Shown: one piece after another, positions 29,211 to 37,983 of the stretch
Layout of the letters: each line of letters opens with the position of its first letter
How positions within the stretch are numbered: the first letter of the stretch is position 1
From: Corynebacterium mustelae
Lineage (GTDB): Bacteria > Actinomycetota > Actinomycetes > Mycobacteriales > Mycobacteriaceae
Reading direction: 5' to 3'
NCBI RefSeq assembly: GCF_001020985.1
Contig: NZ_CP011542.1
Coordinates: 992,001-1,056,000, forward strand
Length of the DNA: 64,000 nucleotides
Made by a program: the position numbers and the translations under genes
Notes under the pieces: generated by a model
The model's database searches: none
Told to the model about the DNA's origin: nothing
What the model saw: the letters and a program-made list of their open reading frames with translations, nothing else

Positions 29211-29840
29211 ACCCGCACCCATACATCCACTATCCATGATCAACTTTTGCCGATCGTTGTCTTGGTTTCTGGCTCCGGCACGTTGTTGCAGTCAATCATT
29301 GATAACCAGGGAACTAATTACACGGTCGTTGGGGTGGTCGCTGATGGGCAGTGTCCCGCGCTTACACGCGCCGAAGCAGCTGGAATCCCCACCGAATGTG
29401 TCCCGCTAGCCCCTGGTGCGGATCGGGTGGAGTGGAACCAGCGGTTGGCTGACGCCGTCGAAAAGCGGAAACCGCAATTGGTTGTTTCGGCTGGCTTTAT
29501 GAAAATCCTGGGGCCGGATTTCCTGGCTGTTTTCTCTGGGCGGATCATTAATACTCATCCAGCGTTGCTTCCATCATTTCCAGGAGCACATGCGGTACGG
29601 GATGCATTGGCATATGGCGTCAAAGTCACGGGTTCCACGGTTCATTTTGTTGATGAAGGGGTCGATACTGGACCGATCATTGCCCAAGAACCAGTAATAG
29701 TTCTGCCAGGAGAGAGTGAAGCAGATCTGCATGAACGCATCAAGCAGGTTGAGCGCCGTCTCATCGTGACAGTACTCAACTCCGCCACCCTAGGTCATGG
29801 CGGCGGAGAACAACAAGGAGAGGTTAACTTCCGCCTATGA
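29208..29840 (+). CDS. purN: phosphoribosylglycinamide formyltransferase PurN
   Basis: A 210-residue enzyme adding a formyl group from 10-formyl-THF to GAR in purine synthesis. It shows [26 protein letters not shown], the catalytic [20 protein letters not shown] (N, H) and the aspartate in [12 protein letters not shown]. It starts with GTG at 29208, which has no RBS but does have a nearby -10 box. It ends in an ATGA overlap with purH, so the two are coupled. One reverse GCTTTTCGACG word is at 29456-29466. Confidence 0.95.
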   Translation: MTRTHTSTIHDQLLPIVVLVSGSGTLLQSIIDNQGTNYTVVGVVADGQCPALTRAEAAGIPTECVPLAPGADRVEWNQRLADAVEKRKPQLVVSAGFMKILGPDFLAVFSGRIINTHPALLPSFPGAHAVRDALAYGVKVTGSTVHFVDEGVDTGPIIAQEPVIVLPGESEADLHERIKQVERRLIVTVLNSATLGHGGGEQQGEVNFRL

Positions 29841-31405
29841 GCGATCGCAAGGAAATTAAACGCGCACTTATTAGCGTTTACGACAAAACCGGTTTGGCAG
29901 AGCTTGCCCGCACACTCGATGATGCAGGTGTGGAAATCGTTTCGACTGGTTCTACCGCCGCAAAAATTCAAGCGCTAGGAATTAACGTGACCCCGGTGGA
30001 TAAGCTCACCGGATTCCCGGAATGCCTAGAAGGGCGGGTAAAGACCCTCCACCCGCGAGTACATGCCGGAATCCTTGCCGATACCCGCAAAGACGATCAC
30101 CTAAACCAACTCGGTGACCTTGGTATCGAACCGTTCCAATTAGTCGTTGTGAATCTCTATCCTTTCTCTGAGACAGTTGCTTCAGGTGCCGACTTCGACG
30201 CATGCGTGGAGCAAATCGATATCGGTGGACCTTCTATGGTTCGAGCCGCAGCTAAAAACCACCCGTCGGTTGCAGTGATTGTCGATCCGAAACGCTACAG
30301 CGACGTAGCTAAAGCCATCGCCTCCGGTGGTTTTAGCCGCGCGCAGCGCACAGAACTTGCTGTAGACGCATTTCGGCATACCGCAAGCTACGATGTTGCT
30401 GTAGCTTCCTGGATGGGGTCACAAATTGCTGATGAGGCTGAAGTTTTCCCAGCATGGATCGGTGAAACTTTGGAACGAAGCAGCGTATTGCGTTATGGTG
30501 AGAACCCGCATCAACAGGCTGCTCTTTATTCCAGCGGTGTGGGCTTAGCTGGGGCCACGCAGCTGCATGGGAAAGAAATGAGCTACAACAATTACACGGA
30601 TTCCGATGCTGCGTGGCGGGCAGCGTGGGATCACGAACGCCCCTGTGTGGCGATCATCAAGCATGCCAACCCGTGTGGCATTGCCGTTTCCGATTTGTCA
30701 ATCGCCCAGGCTCACCTAAACGCGCATGCGTGTGACCCCGTTTCGGCATTTGGCGGTGTGATCGCAGCCAATCGCGAAGTTACAGCCGAAATGGCACGGC
30801 AAGTGACCGATATTTTCACCGAAGTTATCATCGCACCCAGCTATGAAACAGAAGCTGTAGAGATACTCAAGCAGAAGAAAAACATTCGGATTCTTCAAGT
30901 GGACGCCCCAACCGGCTCGCAACCGGTGGAACGCCGCGAAATCTCTGGTGGACTGTTAGTGCAACAACGTGACGCCATTGACGCTGATGGAGACAACCCC
31001 GCGAATTGGACATTGGTGGCTGGAACCGCGGCCACACCAGAGGTACTAACGGAACTAGAGTTCGCCTGGCGAGCCGTGCGTGCGGTGAAATCCAACGCCA
31101 TCTTGCTTGCCAAAGATAACGCAACAGTTGGAGTTGGTATGGGTCAGGTAAACCGGGTTGATGCGGCAAAACTTGCTGTTGAACGCGCTAACACCCTGGC
31201 AGGTGAAACTCGGCGTGCAGTGGGTGCTGTGGCCGCTTCCGATGCCTTTTTCCCCTTCGCCGATGGCTTCCAGATTCTTGCTGACGCGGGAGTGACGGCA
31301 GTTGTCCAGCCTGGTGGCTCCATCCGCGACGCTGAGGTTATTGCCGCCGCCGAAGCTGCTGGTATCACCATGTATCTAACAGGAGCGCGCCACTTCGCTC
31401 ACTAA
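29837..31405 (+). CDS. purH: bifunctional AICAR formyltransferase / IMP cyclohydrolase
   Basis: A 522-residue enzyme catalysing the last two steps of IMP synthesis. The N-terminal MGS-like cyclohydrolase domain (1-about 200) has [12 protein letters not shown] and [15 protein letters not shown]. The C-terminal transformylase domain has [14 protein letters not shown], the catalytic KHANPCG lysine-histidine pair, and ends [24 protein letters not shown]...TGARHFAH. Full length. It starts inside the purN stop codon with an AAGGAGAGG RBS. Confidence 0.97.
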   Translation: MSDRKEIKRALISVYDKTGLAELARTLDDAGVEIVSTGSTAAKIQALGINVTPVDKLTGFPECLEGRVKTLHPRVHAGILADTRKDDHLNQLGDLGIEPFQLVVVNLYPFSETVASGADFDACVEQIDIGGPSMVRAAAKNHPSVAVIVDPKRYSDVAKAIASGGFSRAQRTELAVDAFRHTASYDVAVASWMGSQIADEAEVFPAWIGETLERSSVLRYGENPHQQAALYSSGVGLAGATQLHGKEMSYNNYTDSDAAWRAAWDHERPCVAIIKHANPCGIAVSDLSIAQAHLNAHACDPVSAFGGVIAANREVTAEMARQVTDIFTEVIIAPSYETEAVEILKQKKNIRILQVDAPTGSQPVERREISGGLLVQQRDAIDADGDNPANWTLVAGTAATPEVLTELEFAWRAVRAVKSNAILLAKDNATVGVGMGQVNRVDAAKLAVERANTLAGETRRAVGAVAASDAFFPFADGFQILADAGVTAVVQPGGSIRDAEVIAAAEAAGITMYLTGARHFAH

Positions 31406-31416
31406 GATTTTTCCTA

Positions 31417-31472
31417 CCCTGGTGAGTAGTTGTAGAGAAAAACCTGACTACTTACCAGGGACTTTTTCTTTT
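31417..31472 (+). terminator. terminator of purH
   Basis: A 14-nt stem CCCTGGTGAGTAGT / ACTACTTACCAGGG (one G-U or mismatch) with a 16-nt loop, followed by CTTTTTCTTTT. It marks the end of the conserved purNH block and the left border of the accessory region. Confidence 0.9.
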
Positions 31473-31519
31473 CTGCAGTCTGGGTGGAATTTAATATGTG
31501 TGGAAGCAGCTGGCATATG

Positions 31520-31690
31520 TCAGGCGGTGAGACCAGGTGCTCCCTCAACCAGAGTTATATTTCGCATGAGCGCCGGTAATTGAACGGCAAAAGCATAGCG
31601 GACTCGTGAATGGCGGTTCGCCGGGTCCACCTTGAAAATGCCTGCTCCGTTTTTAACGCGGAAAAATGCTAAAACTGGAAGATACTTCGG
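31520..31690 (-). pseudogene. possible 3' remnant of an unknown gene
   Basis: On the minus strand 56 codons are open, from just after a TAG (plus 31691-31693) to a TGA at 31520-31522. The translation looks protein-like rather than random, with stretches such as YLPVLAFFRVKN, GIFKVDPANRH and RVRYAFAVQLPALMR, but it has no credible start codon and no open frame upstream. I read it as the C-terminal stub of a gene lost from between purH and the sialidase. I do not recognise the family. Confidence 0.4.
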
Positions 31691-31855
31691 CTAATGAGTT
31701 TTCCACCAGGTTTTTATCCGACATGGCTGACGTGATCGTTATTTCGCTCGTCTTTTGATCCCTACCAATCTATGTGGCATAAGCCTCGGCATGGCCAAAA
31801 GTAGTCGCAAGTCTCTCTGCTTGTAAGATGTGTCGCACGTCATATTTTTCACACG

Positions 31856-31867
31856 TCAGACGTCTGA
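31856..31867 (+). promoter_or_regulatory. palindromic putative operator upstream of the sialidase
   Basis: TCAGACGTCTGA is a perfect 12-bp palindrome about 120 nt before the sialidase ATG. It resembles sites bound by GntR-type regulators, but no regulator gene is adjacent. Confidence 0.45.
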
Positions 31868-31984
31868 TGATCGTGTTAGCCTGTGGGTATCTAAAGGGTA
31901 TGTGTTTCTCTACCAACACAAAATCTGAATATTCGTCTTCTTCCACACTCTTTGAACACAGTACTAAAGCAGAAAGGCTGGATA

Positions 31985-34297
31985 ATGGCGAAACATTCCA
32001 ATGATGTCCCCAAAGTCATTCTTGATGTGGATACCTGGGGCGAGCATGAAGTGGATCTAGAGTCCGTTTGTCCTCTGACCAAAGAAGGTACGTTACTTCT
32101 CGAATTTTCTACCACGATAGACGGAACTTTGCTGGTGATGGATGGCACCAACGGTCGCATCGAACTACGTATCGAGGGCGGTCGCCTCAATGGAGACTTT
32201 GTTTTCGACGGCCAACAACGCTGGCTCGATGCGGAGGACGCCTTGGGGTTTGACGACGGACACAACCATTGCGTTGGTCTGAGCGCCAATGAATCTGGAC
32301 TTCATATCTTTGTCGACGGGTACGAAGCTTTTTCTGCGACGCTCGCGGCTTGGTTTGACGCCCTTGACGTCACCTCTCTTGTTGTGGATCCAGATCGGAT
32401 TATGAATCCAATTCGGTTAAGGGTCTGGGATCGTCCGCTTTCGCTTGGGGCAGTTGCGGCGGCTTCTCCTGCGGCTAAGCCATTTTTGCAATTTGCGGCA
32501 TCGCAGTTGTCTGATCGTGATGCACAACGGTGCGGATCACTAAGGCAAGGTGCATTACGTGCCCGATTCCGCACCCGTGGTGAAGGCCAAGGAGGCGCCA
32601 TCATCGCAGCTGGCGGTTCGCGTGGACATTTGGAGCTGGGGGTTGAGAACGGCGATCTATACTACCGCTTAATATGTGATGGCGTTGCCGTCGCTGATGT
32701 TGTTTCCCCAGGTCATTACGATAACGGTGATTGGCACGATATTATTCTCGTGAGTGGACGCGGTGCCATCGATCTTTATGCTGATGGGACACCCTTAATA
32801 CACGTTCCTGGTGAGGCATTTTTCGCTGATCTTGGGGATATTAGTCGAGTTACGGTGGGGGCGAACCTTGACGGAATTCGACTTTTTGGTGAAGCTCAAA
32901 CTGCCTATATTTATGATGCGGTTTTGTCTGATTTCCAGATCAAGCGACTTGTTGGTGCCGAGCCTATTCCAACGCGCGCTTTGTTTGATACAGGTCTAAA
33001 AGGTTCCAAAAGCTACCGAATTCCCTCACTCATCACCCTCAAGTCGGGAGTGGTCATTGCAGGGGCGGATCAGCGGGTGTCTATAGCCAATGACAGCCCT
33101 AATGACATCAATTTTGTTATCCGACGCAGCCTAGATGGAGGAACCACGTGGGAAGATCCCCAAACTCTCATCGTGTATCCAGGTTCCGGTCGGCTGGGGG
33201 CCTCCGTTATCGACTCCGTAGTCGTACAAGATGAAGAATCTGGACGAGTAATCGTTCTTATCGATCACTTCCCAGGTGGTATTGGTCAACCTAACTGTAA
33301 GGTGGGCACAGGTTTCGACGAGCAGGGGCACAAGCTGCTATTCGATAAAACCGGTAGGAAGTATTCTTTGGCTGAGTCGGGTGCGGTATTGGATGAAAAC
33401 GGGGGAACCACAGAATATCGTGTTGAAGACAATGGAGATGTGTTTGTTGGTTCGGAGCAACGAGGAAACATCCACTTAGCTGAAGGTGTTGATCCGAATG
33501 AAAGCCTCTTGAGCGCTCGAACCTGTTACTTACAGATGATCTACAGTGATGACGATGGTGAAACGTGGTCGCAACCTATTGACATCACCGCACAGGTGAA
33601 GAAGGACTGGAATCGTTTTTTTGGAACTTCGCCAGGAAACGGGATTCAGATTAAGAAAGGACCATATAAAGGGCGCATTTTAATTCCGGTTTATTACAAC
33701 CATGAGGAAGGCATTACCTTTTCCTGTGCTGTAATTTACACGGATGATGCTGGTCGCACCTGGCATTTGGGTGATTCTCCCAATGACGGTCGGGAATTGT
33801 TTGGCAAGACCATCTCTTCACGAGATCTGAATGATGATATTGGCTCGTTGCATGAATCGGCGATCATCGAAGGAAAAAGCGGGAATATCCACGTATACAT
33901 GCGCAACCAACACCCTAGCGGCCGAGTGGCTCACGCAGTAAGCGAAGACGGTGGGCAAACCTGGGGTGAGGTTGATTATGTTGAGCAACTAACCGAGATT
34001 TTCTCGCAACCCAATGCGATAAACTTCACCTTCCGCGATGGTCGAGAAGCCTTCATATTTGCTAATGCGAGTCAGATGCTTCCTTTCAGGGGATGCGGTG
34101 TGCTGAGAGTGTCCTTTGATGACGGCCGCACATGGCCGCATAATCGAGTTTTCAATCCTCGACACTACGTATATCAATGTATGGCTCAATTGCCTAACGG
34201 GAAACTTGGGTTGCTTTGGGAAAGAGAGTGGCAGGGTCTATTCTTTTCCGAAATTGACGAAGAATGGCTGACAGCCTCCCTAAGCACCATCAGCTAA
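31985..34297 (+). CDS. sialidase with N-terminal lectin-like domains, no signal peptide
   Basis: A 770-residue exo-sialidase releasing terminal sialic acids. The N-terminal part (about 1-330) is two LamG/concanavalin-like beta-sandwich domains. The catalytic six-bladed propeller begins at SYRIPSL near residue 343 (first arginine of the triad; the FRIP-like motif). Five Asp-boxes of the SxDxGxTW type are visible near residues 381, 520, 585, 653 and 709. The start MAKHSND has AGAAAGG upstream. The N-terminus is hydrophilic and no LPXTG anchor or C-terminal helix is seen, so it appears cytoplasmic, unlike most bacterial sialidases. It is followed by a NanT-type transporter. Confidence 0.88.
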   Translation: MAKHSNDVPKVILDVDTWGEHEVDLESVCPLTKEGTLLLEFSTTIDGTLLVMDGTNGRIELRIEGGRLNGDFVFDGQQRWLDAEDALGFDDGHNHCVGLSANESGLHIFVDGYEAFSATLAAWFDALDVTSLVVDPDRIMNPIRLRVWDRPLSLGAVAAASPAAKPFLQFAASQLSDRDAQRCGSLRQGALRARFRTRGEGQGGAIIAAGGSRGHLELGVENGDLYYRLICDGVAVADVVSPGHYDNGDWHDIILVSGRGAIDLYADGTPLIHVPGEAFFADLGDISRVTVGANLDGIRLFGEAQTAYIYDAVLSDFQIKRLVGAEPIPTRALFDTGLKGSKSYRIPSLITLKSGVVIAGADQRVSIANDSPNDINFVIRRSLDGGTTWEDPQTLIVYPGSGRLGASVIDSVVVQDEESGRVIVLIDHFPGGIGQPNCKVGTGFDEQGHKLLFDKTGRKYSLAESGAVLDENGGTTEYRVEDNGDVFVGSEQRGNIHLAEGVDPNESLLSARTCYLQMIYSDDDGETWSQPIDITAQVKKDWNRFFGTSPGNGIQIKKGPYKGRILIPVYYNHEEGITFSCAVIYTDDAGRTWHLGDSPNDGRELFGKTISSRDLNDDIGSLHESAIIEGKSGNIHVYMRNQHPSGRVAHAVSEDGGQTWGEVDYVEQLTEIFSQPNAINFTFRDGREAFIFANASQMLPFRGCGVLRVSFDDGRTWPHNRVFNPRHYVYQCMAQLPNGKLGLLWEREWQGLFFSEIDEEWLTASLSTIS

Positions 34298-34403
34298 ACA
34301 CACGCATTGTGGTTCTTATTTATCACGGCTGCCGCCACTCTATAGCGGTAATGCGTTTCCTGAATCCTCATCTAAAAATGCAACTCTGAAAAGGAGTATT
34401 GAC

Positions 34404-35888
34404 ATGTCTGTTCCGACTGCAAGTTCGGAGCCTGCGACTTATGAAGGTCTGCCTTGGTACAAATGCCTCTCAAAAGAAAAATGGCGGGCATTCTTTGCAG
34501 CATGGCTGGGAGTACTGCTGGACGGCTATGATTTTGTGCTCATCTCATTCGCCCTGCCAGCGATTATCGCCGCCTTTGACCTAACCCTTGTTCAAGGAGC
34601 TTCCTTAGTATCCGCAGCCTTTGTGTCGCGCTGGCTTGGCGGACTGGTACTTGGAGCGTTTGCGGACAAGGTTGGGCGTAAACCCGCCATGATCGTCTCG
34701 ATTTTCATGTTTGCGGGGGCTTCCATTGCTATGGCTTTCGCCCCAGCATATTGGGTGATCTTCCTTTGCCGACTACTTATTGGTTTTGCGATGGCAGGCG
34801 AGTATTCTTCTTCAGCCACCTATATTATCGAGTCGTGGCCGAAACATATGCGTAACAAGGCCTCGGGTTTTCTACTGTCAGGTTTCGCCTTTGGTGTTAT
34901 TCTGGCAGCGCAGGTTGATCGTTACCTCGCCGAGTGGGTAGAGTCGTGGCATCCAGGCTGGGGTTGGCGTGCGCTCTTTTTAACCGGAATTGTTCCTATC
35001 CTCGTCGCAATCTATATGCGCACTAACTTGCCCGAAGCAGATGATTGGGAAGCACAATCCGGTGAGCAAGAAAAAGAAAACGACATGCTCCATGTGTTGT
35101 TCGGTGGATCTCGTAAGATAGTAAATCTTTTGGGAGTCATCGGAGCATCGATAATGTTGCTTCTGATCTTCAGTGAATTAAGCATCCCAGTGTGGGCAAT
35201 TGCTGCCCTTGCGGTTGCAACTGGAGCTATTTTCATTGCCTTCGTTGTTCAATTTGATACTAAACGTTGGGTGATCGGCATTTCCATCATGATCACGATC
35301 TTCGCCTCCTTCATGTATACCTGGCCAATTCAAGGTTTGCTTCCTACATACCTCAAGGGGGTTGGAATGGATCCCGCCACAGTAGCCAGTGTCGTAACCT
35401 TTGCAGGTTTGGGAAATGCTGCAGGTTACATCATTGCGGGATTCGCTGGTGATCGCTTTGGCATGCGTCGCTGGTATGTCATCAGTCTGCTTATATCGCA
35501 AACCATTGTCTTCCCGCTATTCCTGCAAGATGGAAAATGGGTTGCGCTGGTTGCTGCACTTCTTTTCTTTAACCAAATGTTTGGACAAGGAATTTCTGGA
35601 CTTCTTCCGAAGTGGGTCTCAAGCTACTTCCCAGTTGAAAAGCGGGCAGCCGGTTTGGGATTTTGCTATAACGTAGGTGCGCTTGGTGGTGCGGTCGGCC
35701 CCGTATTAGGCGCTGCTATTGCTGACAAATGGTCCCTGGGTGGCGCGTTGGCAGTGCTTTCTGTTGGTTTCGCTGGCATAGTGATTCTTTCGATTGGTTT
35801 CAATATTCCTCGGCGTCTACAGATGCTGGTTGATTCGTCTGCGGTGCGCCCTGAAGACGGCAACGACGAGGCCATAGCCAAGACCTAA
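34404..35888 (+). CDS. nanT: sialic acid:H+ symporter, NanT-like MFS transporter
   Basis: A 494-residue major facilitator with 12 predicted helices. Block after block matches E. coli NanT: LPWYKCLSKEKWRAFFAAWL, LLDGYDFVLISFAL, QGASLVSAAFVSRWLGGL, the DKVGRK loop, GMAGEY-like AMAGEYSSSATYIIESWP, KHMRNKASGFLLSG and WGWRALFLTGIVP. It should import N-acetylneuraminate or a close relative. AAGGAG precedes the ATG. It lies about 105 nt after the sialidase, so the pair forms a sialic-acid or sialoglycan scavenging unit. Confidence 0.9.
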   Translation: MSVPTASSEPATYEGLPWYKCLSKEKWRAFFAAWLGVLLDGYDFVLISFALPAIIAAFDLTLVQGASLVSAAFVSRWLGGLVLGAFADKVGRKPAMIVSIFMFAGASIAMAFAPAYWVIFLCRLLIGFAMAGEYSSSATYIIESWPKHMRNKASGFLLSGFAFGVILAAQVDRYLAEWVESWHPGWGWRALFLTGIVPILVAIYMRTNLPEADDWEAQSGEQEKENDMLHVLFGGSRKIVNLLGVIGASIMLLLIFSELSIPVWAIAALAVATGAIFIAFVVQFDTKRWVIGISIMITIFASFMYTWPIQGLLPTYLKGVGMDPATVASVVTFAGLGNAAGYIIAGFAGDRFGMRRWYVISLLISQTIVFPLFLQDGKWVALVAALLFFNQMFGQGISGLLPKWVSSYFPVEKRAAGLGFCYNVGALGGAVGPVLGAAIADKWSLGGALAVLSVGFAGIVILSIGFNIPRRLQMLVDSSAVRPEDGNDEAIAKT

Positions 35889-35908
35889 ATATGAGTATCT
35901 AGTTTCAA

Positions 35909-36257
35909 GGAAAACTAGGCGCGAAATTGGTTGTCGACGGTGCATACCTAGCAGGTTCTGATGCTCTGGTTTCAGGTCTGGGTAATGTTGATCCCGTTGG
36001 CTAGGTACAACTGCACCGCGTTGCCGTCAAAAAGCTACCGGGTTTTGGCTCAAAAGACCGCAATGGTCTGTCAGCTCTATTCGAAAATGTTTTTGCGCCA
36101 AGGGTCGACGCTGGTACAACTTCAGGTGTTGGTGCTTTGTACAACGCTGGCACGCAGAATTGGTATCAGCACCACCATCGCATGGTTAATCCTTGAAGAA
36201 GCAGCAGCCAAAAATCGCGCTACCATCAAAGAATCTGGTCTGCTAGTCGGCTTGTGA
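35909..36257 (+). pseudogene. decayed DHDPS/N-acetylneuraminate lyase-family gene (C-terminal fragment)
   Basis: A plus-strand frame from 35909 reads LGAKLVVDGAYLAGSDALVS, then GLGNVDPVG, an in-frame TAG at 36002-36004, then VQLHRVAV...GLSALFENVF...GVGALYNAG up to a TGA at 36194-36196. A shifted frame continues LEEAAAKNRATIKESGLLVG to 36257. The GSDALVSGLGNVDP segment, the LFENVF helix, the G-(V/I)GA block and the final AT-KESGLL match the C-terminal third of the DapA/NanA aldolase family. The 5' two-thirds are missing. Its place after nanT suggests a lost sialic-acid or keto-sugar lyase. Confidence 0.75.
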
Positions 36258-36303
36258 TAAGTCACTGGTGGGAAGCATCATTAACTAAAAGGAAATTTGT
36301 ACA

Positions 36304-37095
36304 GTGAAAATCATTCGTGTGCTTTGTAACGACGGTGAGATTCGTTTCGCATCGTTGGCATCAGATAATGCAGAGATTCTCAAAGCTCGTAGCTGGGAAG
36401 AGCTAACGGAAAACAAGGAGTTAACAGGTGAAGTAATTTCTATGGATGACATTCGCCAAGTGTCAGTGGTGAATCCTTCAAAGGTCGTTGCCATGGCCTG
36501 CGCGTTCATGCCTAACCCCACTGAAGCTTTTCGTCCGGGAATTGATCGCGACCCGTTTTTCTTCCTGAAGCCACCATCTGCAATCATCGGCAATGGAGAA
36601 ACAATTGAAGTACCCCCGATGGCAGCGGGTGCCGTTTTTGAATCAGAGCTAGCCGCTGTCATCGGCAAAACGTGCAAGAACGTTAGTGCTGAAACAGCGC
36701 TCGATTATGTGGTTGGATACACTATCTGCAACGACATGTCTGCGCCTTCGGTCATGCAAGGTGACGGTCAATGGTCACGTGGCAAGGGTTTTGATACATT
36801 TTGTCCGATCGGTCCAGTCGTGTCTACGGATGTTGTGGATCCAGAGGACACACTAATTACAGCAAATCTGAAGCGAGGTGCTGATGTGAAACAACTTGTG
36901 CACGAGTCGACCGCTGCACAAATCTGGTCCGTTGCCGAATCGATTGCATATTGCAGCACCCACATGACACTTGAGCCAGGCGATGTAATTTCTTTTGGTT
37001 GCCCTCCGGGCCCTATTCCTGTCGAAGATGGCGACGAGGTTGAAGTAACAATCGACGGCATAGGCACTTTGCGCAATCCCGTTAAACAATTGTAG
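36304..37095 (+). CDS. fumarylacetoacetate hydrolase (FAH) family protein
   Basis: A 263-residue enzyme of the FAH superfamily, which includes acylpyruvases, oxaloacetate decarboxylases and hydroxyhepta-dienedioate isomerases. Metal-binding acidic residues are seen in VFESELAAVIG (ExE) and in CNDMSAPS, and a KGFDTFCPIGP block follows. The GTG start at 36304 is preceded by AAAAGGAAA. It may act on a keto-acid produced in the same degradative pathway as the decayed aldolase just upstream (inference). The precise reaction cannot be read from sequence. Confidence 0.88.
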   Translation: MKIIRVLCNDGEIRFASLASDNAEILKARSWEELTENKELTGEVISMDDIRQVSVVNPSKVVAMACAFMPNPTEAFRPGIDRDPFFFLKPPSAIIGNGETIEVPPMAAGAVFESELAAVIGKTCKNVSAETALDYVVGYTICNDMSAPSVMQGDGQWSRGKGFDTFCPIGPVVSTDVVDPEDTLITANLKRGADVKQLVHESTAAQIWSVAESIAYCSTHMTLEPGDVISFGCPPGPIPVEDGDEVEVTIDGIGTLRNPVKQL

Positions 37096-37140
37096 TGCCA
37101 CAACTGATGATTCTTCGGCCTTGGCTGAATCCAAAAGTAT

Positions 37141-37188
37141 AACCAATAGCTGTTCCACACTCTATAAATTGTGGGACAGCTATTGGTT
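37141..37188. terminator. long hairpin between convergent genes
   Basis: A 19-bp inverted repeat with one mismatch (37141-37159 and 37170-37188) and a 10-nt loop. It has no T-run on either side. Probably a shared terminator for the FAH gene and the ABC-2 operon. Confidence 0.65.
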
Positions 37189-37234
37189 AAGTTCGCTTGT
37201 GTGAGAGGGAGGAGAGGATCGGCAGTTCTCGTCG

Positions 37235-37981
37235 TTATTTGGTTGATTCCCATTTGAATAACAACGTACCCAAGCCGCCAAAGACGATCATGACACCTAT
37301 AAGAACCACGACAGACACCCAAGGCCAGGTGGTGCCAGTCCACGAAGCACGAATGATTTCGGCCAGGTGGTAGCCCGGTGAGAACTTCATCACCGTCGAC
37401 AACCCATCCGGCATTACTTCGGTGGGAACCATGATTCCGGACGTCATGATGAGCGTGATGAGCAATCCATTGCTGATACCGGTTGCTGCGGCCACGCTGG
37501 GATAAACCGCTGCCAAGAAGGCGCCAATGGCGAGGAAGGTGATTAAACCGATTACTAGACCGCATAGTACTAAGACGAAGTGCTTGGGCCAGTCAACGCC
37601 GAACGCCACAATTCCAAGAAGTAGCGTCACGATCGCACCGATAAGCCCCAGTACGAAATTCACCGTGAGATCCGCCGCCACGTAGGTACGTGCCTTTAGT
37701 GGGGTGGCACGCAGCCTAGTGAGAGCGCCAGTGGAACGCAACATCACCTGATTAAGTGGTGCGGAGGAAACGCCCAAAATGAGGATTGACATTATTGTTA
37801 GTCCGGGCAACATATTGTCGATGAATCCCCGATTGCCGAAGGCCGGGTTCGGGTCATTGCCAAAAATCAAGCCCAGGATTATTAACAACATGGGGGACAG
37901 GATGAGAAGGAAGAAAAAGCCGACCGGTTCGCGAAGCTGAGAGAGCAAAAACGCCCGGGTGAGGTGACTATAGCCGCGCAT
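37235..37981 (-). CDS. ABC-2 type transporter permease
   Basis: A 248-residue membrane protein with about six helices and the ABC-2 pattern: TRAFLLSQLREPVGFFF at the N-terminus, MLLIILGLIFGN, STGALTRLRATPLKARTYVAA and SNGLLITLIMTSGIMVPTEVMP. It pairs with the ATPase at 37984-38907, from which it is separated by only 2 nt. The substrate is unknown; antibiotics, lipids or cell-envelope precursors are typical for this family. The start MRGYSHL is chosen because the in-frame region further upstream lies inside the ATPase gene. Confidence 0.9.
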   Translation of the reverse strand: MRGYSHLTRAFLLSQLREPVGFFFLLILSPMLLIILGLIFGNDPNPAFGNRGFIDNMLPGLTIMSILILGVSSAPLNQVMLRSTGALTRLRATPLKARTYVAADLTVNFVLGLIGAIVTLLLGIVAFGVDWPKHFVLVLCGLVIGLITFLAIGAFLAAVYPSVAAATGISNGLLITLIMTSGIMVPTEVMPDGLSTVMKFSPGYHLAEIIRASWTGTTWPWVSVVVLIGVMIVFGGLGTLLFKWESTK

Positions 37982-37983
37982 TG

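Larger units (their letters stand above)
31473..31984. other. 512-nt region between purH terminator and sialidase
   Basis: No intact gene. It holds the possible remnant at 31520-31690 and, near the sialidase, the palindrome at 31856-31867. I see no tRNA gene or insertion element. A promoter for the sialidase must lie in the right half, but no hexamer pair is convincing. Confidence 0.6.

Noticed and set aside
28823..29230. Minus-strand open frame opposite the DUF6350 tail
   Set aside because: It is an H/Q/P-rich shadow of the acidic low-complexity tail, with no start signal or family resemblance.
31605..31640. tRNA-like GGCGGTTCGCCGGGTCCACC segment
   Set aside because: It resembles a T-arm and acceptor end only superficially; no complete cloverleaf can be drawn around it, and the same bases lie in the protein-like remnant.
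35961..36257. Open frame of 98 codons read as an intact gene
   Set aside because: The translation in that frame is not protein-like for most of its length; the aldolase-like sequence lies in a neighbouring frame with a stop and only the last part falls in this one. It is a pseudogene.
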